A stretch of 64,000 nucleotides of DNA from Candidatus Thorarchaeota archaeon (GTDB lineage: Archaea; Asgardarchaeota; Thorarchaeia; Thorarchaeales; Thorarchaeaceae): positions 48,860 to 112,859 of the forward strand of contig JACAEL010000018.1 in the NCBI GenBank assembly GCA_013388835.1, given 5' to 3'. Shown here piece by piece: positions 8,833-17,710 of the stretch. Below the pieces are notes generated by a model. The model saw nothing but the letters and a program-made list of their open reading frames with translations, was not told the DNA's origin and did not search any database. A program made the position numbers and the translations under genes. Numbering within the stretch: position 1 is the first letter of the stretch; the number at the start of each line of letters is the position of its first letter.

Positions 8833-11800
8833 TCACTGCCACCTCCAATCTGATCAAGAAGTGCGTCCACTTCTGCCTTCGTCAACCCTTTGGCCTGTTC
8901 CACCATCAGGTCGACCTCGGTCGCGCTGATGCCCATCGCAAGCAGTCTCTCTCTGAACACGGTCAACTCCGCATCTGTGGGAGGCCTTGCCGCGGCCTCC
9001 TTCGTCTTGCCCTCTGCGGCCACCTCCGCGAGGTCCTTGGCTCTCCGAGCACGCTCCTGTCGGAGGACTTCTGACACGAACCCAGCACGCTCGCTGGGCC
9101 GCATCTTCTCCAAGTCTTGTCGCAGGGTGTCGAGGTCAGAGTCAGTAAGCCCGACCACCACTCCCAGCTCAGTAAGTAGGCTCTCTACGTCCATGGCCTC
9201 GACCTCGACCGTGGAGACAGACAGGTCCTCGAAGGTCTTGGTGATCTTGAGTGGCGCAAGGTCTTCATTCATGGCGTCGAGCACCAGCTGGCGGCGGTCC
9301 CGCACAGGTGGAGCATCGGGGATTATGCCCTTTGCAATGCGGCTCACCATCTTCCTCAGCCATCGGAGCATCTTCGGCACAGACAACACTCGAATCCACA
9401 GAGACGCGAGTGATGAGCCAATGACCGCCAGTAGAGCACCAATGCCAAGGTAGTTGACGAGCATCTGCTGTTCCGGTGTGAGGGTTGTGATGACATTCAC
9501 CACATAGACGGCGGTTGCATAGTCTTCGCGGTCCAAGTTCAGAGTGACGTGGTAGATGCCCACACCGGGTGCCATGAAGCCGAAGAGGTATGTACCGTTA
9601 CCGTAGTCACGGTCTAGGCCAGGAACCCTCGTGAGCGTCGAGTCTAGAGTACTGTTTGTTGCGCCAGGAATTGGTACGTTGTGATCAAGGTCCCAGTAGA
9701 CAACGCGCACGGTGAACTCTGTGTTCGCAAACATGGAAGTGGGCAGGGCTGCCACTCTCAACTCGGTGTTGACAAGGCGAATCGTGAGAAGCAAAGTCTC
9801 CTCAGCACGGCTGTAGTTTCCTCTGCTGATAGTGACTCTGATTGAATACGGGATGCTGCGGACCTCAAGGCGGGTGCGGTTGGTGTCCTGCGGACCAATG
9901 CGATAGGTCCCATTCCCGTAGGAGTGCATTATCAGTGTACCAAACTCCCAGACGGCAACAGCAGTGGCGTCGGTAATGTATCTGTGGTTCAGAGAGTCCC
10001 AGAATGTCAGGTACTGAGTATAGTCATCTGTTACAGGCACACTGACTTCGAGCTGTCCGAGTATCTGGGTGGGTATTGGATTGACCTTCATCTTGAGAAC
10101 TACGTAAGCACCATAGTAGCGGTCCTTGACGAGGGAGAGGACGACGTCATATGCTGCGGGACCTGCAAAGACGACTGTGCTATTGACCTCTATCGAGTAG
10201 GTACCATTGCCAGCGTCCGTCAGCTCAGCAGTGAAGTCCTCGATACTGAAGCTGGATGTGGCGCCTGCAATGCTTCTGTTGTTGTGCTCATCCCAGAATG
10301 TCACGACGAAAGTGACGTTGCGACCGTAGTAGGCCTCTTGTTGAACTGGACCCACAACCACTATGCGTGTTGGGATTCTGCTGATGATCAGAGTGTACTG
10401 CAGTGACGACGGCGTGTAGCCGACCTTTGCACTCGAGATGAGTACGACCCACTCGCGTACAGGAAACTCCGTGGTGTTCACGAGGACCGTATAGTAGCCT
10501 CCACCCAGTTCCGTCAGATTGCCTGACAGTCCGGCCACGCTGTACATCACATCGGCACCGACAACGGCACGGTTCAGGTCCGTGTTGTTGAGGTAGATGG
10601 TCAAGTTGGCAATATCGCCTGACACCACAGCGATGACCGACACACCACCATATGCCACCATCTGCACGTTCACCTCTCGCACTTCGATGGTGACAAACCC
10701 GACGACACTCTTGTAGTTGTCAGATGAAGCCTGTAGAAGCACCGAGTGGCTTCCGATGGGCACATCTTCAACAGCAATGGTCCCCACGTACACAGACTGG
10801 GTCGCATTCCATGTGAGCAGACCTGAACCGCCAATCCAGCTGAAAGTCACGGTGCCTGAAGTTATGTCTGCACCAGAGCTCAGGACACGATAGGATGCTG
10901 TGACTCTGACTGACTGCCCGTTGACAGCACTGGATGTGGAGAGGGACCCGTTGAGGGTTGATGACACCCGCGCGATTCGCAGCTGGAAGTCCTTCACACG
11001 GTCCTCGAAGTTGGTCGCCTCAAACGAGACCGTGACAACGAACTCGCCTGCTATGTACTCGGAAGTGTCAATCGTGCAGTTGTAGAGTCCACCACCCATC
11101 TCGTTGGTGAGATACAGCACTCCAGAGAAGGTGACGTTGACTTCTGCTGCCAGCACCGGGAGCCCGCTCCGTATACTGGTGACGTTGACCACCAGAGTGA
11201 CATCCTCGCCCCATACCGGAATGCCGGGATAGGAGGTCAAGAGGATGTCGACTGGAAGGCGCACTAGCAGGATCTGTGCGGACACCGTCCTGTTCACATG
11301 ATACTGCTTCGCTGCACTCACGGTGAAGCTGTACGTACCAGCATCGAGACCGGTTGTGTTGATCGTGAGCCGGTACACACCGCCACCAATCTCCAAGATT
11401 GTGGAACCGGGTCCGTACAGGTCATTCCAATTCGTCACAACGTTTGCAAGTGCAATGCCTATGCCTGTGGAAATACTGCTGAATGTGATGTTCGCCGTTA
11501 TCGTGTCTCCCGCATAGAAGGACTGGGCTGCCGGAAGAACCAGCTGCAGGTCTGTTGAAACTGGAGTGACACTGACAGCGAACTCGACGTCTGTCCAGTT
11601 CTCATAGAACGGCGACCCGCTCCAAGAGACATTTGCCCTGAACACGTACTTGCCAATTCCAAGTAGTGTCAGTGTGTCCACCAGAAGGCTGTACTTGCCA
11701 TTGGCGTTGTCGATGACCCACCGAGTGAACACGCTGTCGTTCAGGCAAGACAATGACACTGTTGCGCCCACGAGCCCGGAACCGCTCAGGTAGTCATTGT

Positions 11801-14800
11801 ACTGGATCAGAGCGGTGATGTTGAAACCGTAGTCAGCGGGAGGTGTGGACAGCACAGTGACCTGGGTGAATCTGGTTGTGATTGTCACTTGCGTTGCTGT
11901 CGTGGAGTTGGAGTAATAGGGAGCAGAATTGCCCCACACAAACTTCACGTAGATGGGATAGTCACTCACAAGGCTGCTTACAATCAGGTCGGAGGGGAAG
12001 GAGATAGTGTAGCCATCTGATACGGCAGTGAGTGTGTACTGCGAGTCAAGAATCAGGGTTCCAATCCCGTGAGTCAAGACCAGCACGGACTTGGTGAGGA
12101 CGATAGAACCACCAGAGAGACCGTCTGTAGCGGATATTGTGAAGACCACATCTTCGAGGAATGGAGTGCTGAGTGGGGAACGCGTCACCGTGACAGTTGC
12201 GGGCCTTCGTGACACCTCTATGTCTACAGGTCGAGAACGCTCCTGATAGAAGGGCGCGCCAGCAAAACTGGCCGTTATCTCAATCGTGTAGCCGCCGAAT
12301 GTGCCGAGCGCCACGGTTGATATCCTGACTCTGTACATGCCCGAGCCAAGATAGTCGACGAAGTAGTTGATACCGAGTTGTAGTGGATCATTTGATGTTG
12401 AGCAGTATGCGGTGATTGATGCTCCTGCTATGCCCTGACCTGTATTGTCATCATAGTAGGTCACAGTGATGTTGGCCTGTGTGAGATATGGAGCAAGTTC
12501 GGGGACTTCGCTCGTCAGCTGAGTGCGTCGCTCGACAATTGTCAGGTAGAAGAAGTCCTGTGCATCCAGACAGTATCTCGGGCCGGGACCGTAGGATATG
12601 GAGGCATTCACTGTGAAGACACCCAAGGATGGGAAGATGCCTGTGTTCAGAGTCACTGTGTAGGTGCCATCGCCATTGTCCACGATATGAACCGCAGGCA
12701 TGAGCCACGCATCGAGAGTCAGAACACGACCATTCATACCTGCAGTGGAGTAGTCGTCAAGGTCGCGATACGTGAACGTCAGTGTCAGGTTGTTGCCGTA
12801 CTGAACAGGGGAATAGGACCCATGCGTCAGGTCCGTGTTTCTCTCCCGCACAGTGATTGTGACAGCGATGCCTGTACGGTTCTGGTAGTAGGGTGAACCA
12901 CTCCAGACGACGTTCAGGTGGAAGGTGTGGGTGCCCGGTGTCCAGTCACTCGTGTCAAGCTGAACGTAGATGGTTCCGCCATTCGCCGGGTTGGCAAAGA
13001 CCACGTACGATATGGGCTCCGTGATGTAGACCTGGAGTGACGCACTTGGAAGAATGGGTTGACCAGAGAGCGTGTCGTAGTAGGTGAGGGTCATGTTTAC
13101 TAGCTCATCGTAGGGTGTGACAGGCAGCGGGACACGATCCACCTGCGTCTGTCGATAGGTCGAGTAGACTGTGATCACAAGTGTCTGGTTTCTGTAGAGG
13201 GGCAACTGCCCGGCCGACCAGTTGAGATAGACTCTCAGCTGACATGACACGAGTCCACTCAGAAAAGTGGTGTTGAACTCGATTCTGTACTCACCGGGGC
13301 TGCCGACATAGTCAACCTCCGAAATCACCATCTGCGACTGAGTCAGGGTCTGTCCAGCTGTGAGGACTTCAACTGTGATGTGCACGTTTCCAGCATAGGG
13401 ACCGGTACCATTCACAATGCCGGTCTGCGCTCCCAAGTCATAGTAGATGACAGTGAACGTGATATTCTCAAGGTATGGAGTGGCGAGCGGATTCTGGCCC
13501 ACGAAGATGTCGGTTGGAGTAGCGGTGATGTCGACGCTTGTGGTGATGACCCGGTTGTAGTACTTCACAGTCGGGCCGGTCCAGTTGGCATAGATGGTCA
13601 GGTCTTTGACACCGAGAGACCCCCACTGACTCGCTGCCATACGAATGATATACTCGCCCTCCATGCTGCCATTGACCACCGTGTAAGCGACGGTTGGCAA
13701 GAGAGAGCTCTTCACATAGATGTGAACGTTGTAACCAGAGGCACTGCCGTTTCCGATGCCTACACCGACGTCAGCATCGTAGTAGATGACGATCACTTCT
13801 ACGTCCGCAGTATACGCGGTCGGGTCAATCGGGTTAGACAGATAGAAGGAGGTCAGGTGGGTCCGGAGCCGCACATCAACGTAGAAGGTGTGATTCTGGG
13901 AACCGAAGGCCTGTACATCGAACCTGACAGTGTAGTTGCCAAGTACGTCATCGTCCATGGAATAGAGTGTGATCCTGTATAGACCCTGTGTGGCAGTCTC
14001 CACCACGGTGTAATTCAGGTCTCCCAAGCCATGGATTGCAGACCAGTTGCATGTGATGGCCCCAGCAGCACCACTGATGGGCACATTGTGGTCGGTGTCG
14101 GTGTAAGTGATGGTGAAGTCGATATTGTAACCAACTGGCAGGACAAGAGAGCTTGCCGAGGGAATGGCGGAAGTGTACAGCTCGCGGACATGCACAGAGA
14201 GTGTGATTATCCGGGACTCATAGTAGTCCTTCGATGCAGTGATGGACACCTTGTATTCCTTTAGCGGTACGTTGTCTGTTTCTACTGCAAGTGTGTAGTA
14301 TCCTGGTGCTCCCGGTGTCACGGTGTATGTGTCGAGGGTCCAGTTACACACGATAGACGCTCCAGACACTGGCTGTCCCAGCTGGTCAAGCAGTCGTAGA
14401 GTGAGCTGTGCATCGTAGCCGCTTGGCACACTGACGCCGGGCGCGTCTGGAGAGAACAGGTCAGTAGTGAAGATCACATTCAGGGAGAAGACTCGATCCA
14501 GCGAGTCATAGTATGCCTTGCTCCATGCAAGAGAAACTTCATACCTTCCCGGTGTGGAAACCAGATTGGTGTCAAGGGTGACGCTGTATTCACCAGTACC
14601 AAGATCATTGACCACACCAGAACCATATGCCCACGAGTATGTCATGGAGCCCCCAGGAAGCAGGTCACCATTGTCTGAGTCGTTGACCCTCACCTGTAAC
14701 AGAACCAACTGCCCATAGGTCACATTCTTGGTCCACGTTTCTCCTCCAACAGGATACTTCACAGAGGCGCTGGTACTGTGCCTCACAGAGAAGCCCCGCC

Positions 14801-17468
14801 GGAAGAAACCGACGTTATGGAGAGACCCGCTGGATATTGTGTCATTCACGTAGGCCTGCACTTCCCACGCTCCAGTCCGAGCAGTGACCGCATCCAAGTC
14901 AACATAGGAGGTCACAGCATACCCGGATGAGTCCACGGTCGCCTGCAGAGTGGTCCACACCGCTCCGGTGGGATCATAGACTGTGAAGTAGACCACATCG
15001 TTCTGGTACGTGCTTGGAAGCGTTGCTCTGAATCGCGTGTCGTCGCCAGCTCTAAACGTGTGTGTAGTGGTCCAAGCGGATGTGGTGGGATTCCAGACCT
15101 GAAGCCCGGTGACCATGTTTGGAGAGGTGCCTTTCAGGTACCAGAACCCGTTCTGAGCTGTCGTGGTCACTTGGTAGGCGCTCACGTTCAGCAGACCATC
15201 GCCGGGGTTGCCCAAGTTCCAGCCGTAAGTGAGATTTACCAGACGGAAGTTGGGCTGTCCCACATGGTTCACATCCCTATTGCTGGGAATCGTGGTTCTG
15301 AAGTAGTAGAAGGAGTTGTATCCTCCCGGTACAGCTGCATAGTGGTTCGTCGTCCACTGGACGGCCGATGCGTTGGTCACCGAGAACATGTCACCCACCG
15401 TGAAGAACTCGGTATCACTGATTGTGGGCACGTTGTGACGTCTGGCGCTGACGGTCACATCGACATCGATGAAGAGCGAGATCTCGATGTTCGGGTCCGG
15501 AGGATTCGGGTTTGGTGACCATGAGAAGTTAGCGTATGCATAGCCGCTTGTCCAAGGAGTAACAGGATTATACGTAGCCGTTCCCAGTCCGTATGTGGCC
15601 CCGTTAGTCACTGCCACACCATTCATTCGAAGACTGACATCAGTCGGCATAGCTTTGGCCTTGACATACAATACTATGTTGTCCAACCTACCCTCGGGTC
15701 GTATGTCTGCAGCCCTGTACCACTCAGCCTGAGTCACCCTGAGACCAGCGAGAATCTGCACATTGGGGAGCGAGAGCCCCGAGTAGTCCACTGGGATGAG
15801 TCCGGTCGAGTACCAGACGTTGTCGTCAGCAATTGCGTCAAACTTGGCGGACCACAGATAGCTGCCTCCGTGGTCGGGATCACCTGATGATACGAACAGT
15901 TCGAAGAACCCGGTCATGTATGAGCCCCAGCCCCGGCAGTCCGCGTAGTAGTCGAGAGAGAGGCCAGCCCATGTGACATCACCTCGGTTGATGACAAGGT
16001 CCTGTCTGACAAAGGCCTTGTCACCGGGGTTGTACCAGTACCCATAGAGCCCTCCTCCTGGATTGTGCCAGTAGCCATCAATCTGGAATACAGAAGAGGG
16101 GTTCCCGGTGCCATGACCAGTACTGAGCCAGTTGGCATCCATTCGTTCGAACCCACCACTCTCGCTCACATAGACGTTCCCTGCTGAGTCCACTGCTATC
16201 CCGAAGTTGAACCGGAACTGACCGTTTCCTGAACCATCTGAACCCCACTGGGTCTGATACGCGTTTGTATCAGCGTTGTACCGCCGGACTACATGACTAT
16301 ATGGACTGCCAGTGTTGACTGCACACACGTACAAGTATGAGCTGTCCGGAGAGACGGCAACACCCATGGGTGTGTAGATGCCTGTTATCGTGGTTGCACT
16401 GCCACCGGTAGCGGTTGTACGCACGATACGATTGTTCGACGTGTCCGCTACGAACACATATCCATTCGATGGCCTCACGGCAATCCCCGTCGGCATCAAC
16501 AGACCACCCCATCCGCCCTGTCGGACGCCAGCAGTAGTGAAGTACTGAACACGGTCATTGCCTGTGTCGGTCACGTAGATGTATCCGTTGAAGCTGCTGT
16601 ATGCAATGCCGGTCGGCGAACGGAACTCCCCGTCATCGACACCCGAGCTTCCCCACTGCCTCTGATACACCCCTGCAGAGTTGAAGACCTGAATACGGTC
16701 GTTGCCCGAGTCCACAACATAGACCAGTCCAGAACCGTCAATCGCCACTCCGGTTGGCCTGTTGAACTGCCCGTTACCTGTGCCAAAGCTGCCCCATTGC
16801 CGCAAGTATGTGCCCGTGCTACTGAAGACCTGAATTCGATTGTTCTGTGTGTCCGCAACATACAAATTGCTGGACGAGTCGAAAGCTATCCCCCAAGGGT
16901 CAATGAACTGCCCATTCCCTGTCCCTCTGGAACCCCACTGCCCTGTGTACGTACCCGAGGAGGTGAAGTACTGCACGCGGTTATTACCGTTGAAAGCGCC
17001 CTCTTCATAAGATGTCCCAAAACCCCATGTCGCATCTGTGGCAAACCCGGGGTTAACCAGCCACGAGCGATTCTCTGTTATGCTTTTCACATTGCCGAAG
17101 ACGCTATAGCCCTCCCATTGATCTCCGAGAGGGACTGAGAGGTTGGCGGTCGTGATAGTACCAGAGGGGTAGTACACCATTCGTCGGTTGGTGAAGGTGT
17201 CCGTCCGTGTCCCGTACTCAGAGGTGGTGAGCGGGTCGCCATTTCCTGCCATCGAAGTGGGCTCACCTGCAATGACGTACTTCATCAGTACTTCGTCTGG
17301 CGCAACCTCGATGGAGGTGCCATCGCCCAGGTCCACCGTCTCGCCCGGTGTGTCCAAGACTGCCATTGGCGTAATCGAACCTGTCCCAGTGGCACTGAGG
17401 ACGACACACACAAGAGCACACAGTGCTACGAAAGACCTTCTGGAGCCAAACAACCAGTAACCTCTCAC
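8829..17468 (-). CDS. Giant repeat surface protein B (2879 aa) with NHL propeller
   Basis: Paralogue of the downstream protein A and first gene of the pair. The GTG start is chosen because AAGGTGA lies 9 bases before it and a TATA box lies 75-85 bases upstream. A signal peptide covers roughly residues 1-33. Residues about 160-440 hold five or six NHL-type repeats (QWGSxGxGNGQF followed by PxGIAxD and VxDxxNxRIQxF), which should form a beta-propeller. A jelly-roll-like region follows (to about 620), then 17 Ig-like repeats that match those of protein A in order, a membrane helix near 2670-2692 and a helical cytoplasmic tail of about 187 residues. N-glycosylation sequons are abundant. The role is unknown; NHL and Ig modules suggest binding to proteins or glycans outside the cell. 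Confidence 0.85.
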   Translation of the reverse strand: MRGYWLFGSRRSFVALCALVCVVLSATGTGSITPMAVLDTPGETVDLGDGTSIEVAPDEVLMKYVIAGEPTSMAGNGDPLTTSEYGTRTDTFTNRRMVYYPSGTITTANLSVPLGDQWEGYSVFGNVKSITENRSWLVNPGFATDATWGFGTSYEEGAFNGNNRVQYFTSSGTYTGQWGSRGTGNGQFIDPWGIAFDSSSNLYVADTQNNRIQVFSSTGTYLRQWGSFGTGNGQFNRPTGVAIDGSGLVYVVDSGNDRIQVFNSAGVYQRQWGSSGVDDGEFRSPTGIAYSSFNGYIYVTDTGNDRVQYFTTAGVRQGGWGGLLMPTGIAVRPSNGYVFVADTSNNRIVRTTATGGSATTITGIYTPMGVAVSPDSSYLYVCAVNTGSPYSHVVRRYNADTNAYQTQWGSDGSGNGQFRFNFGIAVDSAGNVYVSESGGFERMDANWLSTGHGTGNPSSVFQIDGYWHNPGGGLYGYWYNPGDKAFVRQDLVINRGDVTWAGLSLDYYADCRGWGSYMTGFFELFVSSGDPDHGGSYLWSAKFDAIADDNVWYSTGLIPVDYSGLSLPNVQILAGLRVTQAEWYRAADIRPEGRLDNIVLYVKAKAMPTDVSLRMNGVAVTNGATYGLGTATYNPVTPWTSGYAYANFSWSPNPNPPDPNIEISLFIDVDVTVSARRHNVPTISDTEFFTVGDMFSVTNASAVQWTTNHYAAVPGGYNSFYYFRTTIPSNRDVNHVGQPNFRLVNLTYGWNLGNPGDGLLNVSAYQVTTTAQNGFWYLKGTSPNMVTGLQVWNPTTSAWTTTHTFRAGDDTRFRATLPSTYQNDVVYFTVYDPTGAVWTTLQATVDSSGYAVTSYVDLDAVTARTGAWEVQAYVNDTISSGSLHNVGFFRRGFSVRHSTSASVKYPVGGETWTKNVTYGQLVLLQVRVNDSDNGDLLPGGSMTYSWAYGSGVVNDLGTGEYSVTLDTNLVSTPGRYEVSLAWSKAYYDSLDRVFSLNVIFTTDLFSPDAPGVSVPSGYDAQLTLRLLDQLGQPVSGASIVCNWTLDTYTVTPGAPGYYTLAVETDNVPLKEYKVSITASKDYYESRIITLSVHVRELYTSAIPSASSLVLPVGYNIDFTITYTDTDHNVPISGAAGAITCNWSAIHGLGDLNYTVVETATQGLYRITLYSMDDDVLGNYTVRFDVQAFGSQNHTFYVDVRLRTHLTSFYLSNPIDPTAYTADVEVIVIYYDADVGVGIGNGSASGYNVHIYVKSSLLPTVAYTVVNGSMEGEYIIRMAASQWGSLGVKDLTIYANWTGPTVKYYNRVITTSVDITATPTDIFVGQNPLATPYLENITFTVIYYDLGAQTGIVNGTGPYAGNVHITVEVLTAGQTLTQSQMVISEVDYVGSPGEYRIEFNTTFLSGLVSCQLRVYLNWSAGQLPLYRNQTLVITVYSTYRQTQVDRVPLPVTPYDELVNMTLTYYDTLSGQPILPSASLQVYITEPISYVVFANPANGGTIYVQLDTSDWTPGTHTFHLNVVWSGSPYYQNRTGIAVTITVRERNTDLTHGSYSPVQYGNNLTLTFTYRDLDDYSTAGMNGRVLTLDAWLMPAVHIVDNGDGTYTVTLNTGIFPSLGVFTVNASISYGPGPRYCLDAQDFFYLTIVERRTQLTSEVPELAPYLTQANITVTYYDDNTGQGIAGASITAYCSTSNDPLQLGINYFVDYLGSGMYRVRISTVALGTFGGYTIEITASFAGAPFYQERSRPVDIEVSRRPATVTVTRSPLSTPFLEDVVFTISATDGLSGGSIVLTKSVLVLTHGIGTLILDSQYTLTAVSDGYTISFPSDLIVSSLVSDYPIYVKFVWGNSAPYYSNSTTATQVTITTRFTQVTVLSTPPADYGFNITALIQYNDYLSGSGLVGATVSLSCLNDSVFTRWVIDNANGKYSLLVDTLTLLGIGKYVFRANVSWSGSPFYENWTDVEFAVSVTPVSTDLQLVLPAAQSFYAGDTITANITFSSISTGIGIALANVVTNWNDLYGPGSTILEIGGGVYRLTINTTGLDAGTYSFTVSAAKQYHVNRTVSAQILLVRLPVDILLTSYPGIPVWGEDVTLVVNVTSIRSGLPVLAAEVNVTFSGVLYLTNEMGGGLYNCTIDTSEYIAGEFVVTVSFEATNFEDRVKDFQLRIARVSSTLNGSLSTSSAVNGQSVRVTASYRVLSSGADITSGTVTFSWIGGSGLLTWNATQSVYVGTIAVEDVPIGSHSVLLQASSDNYKSVVGFVTIEVREVNVQMVAYGGVSVIAVVSGDIANLTIYLNNTDLNRAVVGADVMYSVAGLSGNLTELGGGYYTVLVNTTEFPVREWVVLISSAKVGYTPSSLQYTLIISRIPTRIVVVGPVQQEAYYGRNVTFVVTFWDEHNNRSIAGATSSFSIEDFTAELTDAGNGTYSIEVNSTVVFAGPAAYDVVLSLVKDRYYGAYVVLKMKVNPIPTQILGQLEVSVPVTDDYTQYLTFWDSLNHRYITDATAVAVWEFGTLIMHSYGNGTYRIGPQDTNRTRLEVRSIPYSIRVTISRGNYSRAEETLLLTIRLVNTELRVAALPTSMFANTEFTVRVVYWDLDHNVPIPGATNSTLDSTLTRVPGLDRDYGNGTYLFGFMAPGVGIYHVTLNLDREDYATAVYVVNVITTLTPEQQMLVNYLGIGALLAVIGSSLASLWIRVLSVPKMLRWLRKMVSRIAKGIIPDAPPVRDRRQLVLDAMNEDLAPLKITKTFEDLSVSTVEVEAMDVESLLTELGVVVGLTDSDLDTLRQDLEKMRPSERAGFVSEVLRQERARRAKDLAEVAAEGKTKEAAARPPTDAELTVFRERLLAMGISATEVDLMVEQAKGLTKAEVDALLDQIGGGSE

Positions 17469-17540
17469 GACTCGACGTCACCTTCGACCGGACTTCAAGC
17501 GATGTATCTAGACATCCCTTAGTGAGGTGTGAGAATCATG

Positions 17541-17550
17541 CCGATATAAA
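17541..17550 (-). promoter_or_regulatory. TATA box of the giant surface-protein operon
   Basis: On the minus strand this reads TTTATATCGG, preceded by further T residues. A start site about 26 bases on would fall near 17520, giving a leader of about 50 bases that contains AAGGTGA before the GTG at 17468. It is the only good TATA candidate in 17469-17710. Promoter strength cannot be judged from sequence. Confidence 0.6.
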
Positions 17551-17710
17551 AAGATGTTAGGCTGACGGACCACTCCTTTTTTAATCGAAAAGCCCGACGA
17601 TTATTGACAGGGCGTCATTTGAACACCAAATCTGCCACAGCAACGCCAAGCACAAGCTGTATGCGTCCAGGGCTGTCCAACGCCAGTGCAGCTCCAGTGC
17701 ACATTAGAGC

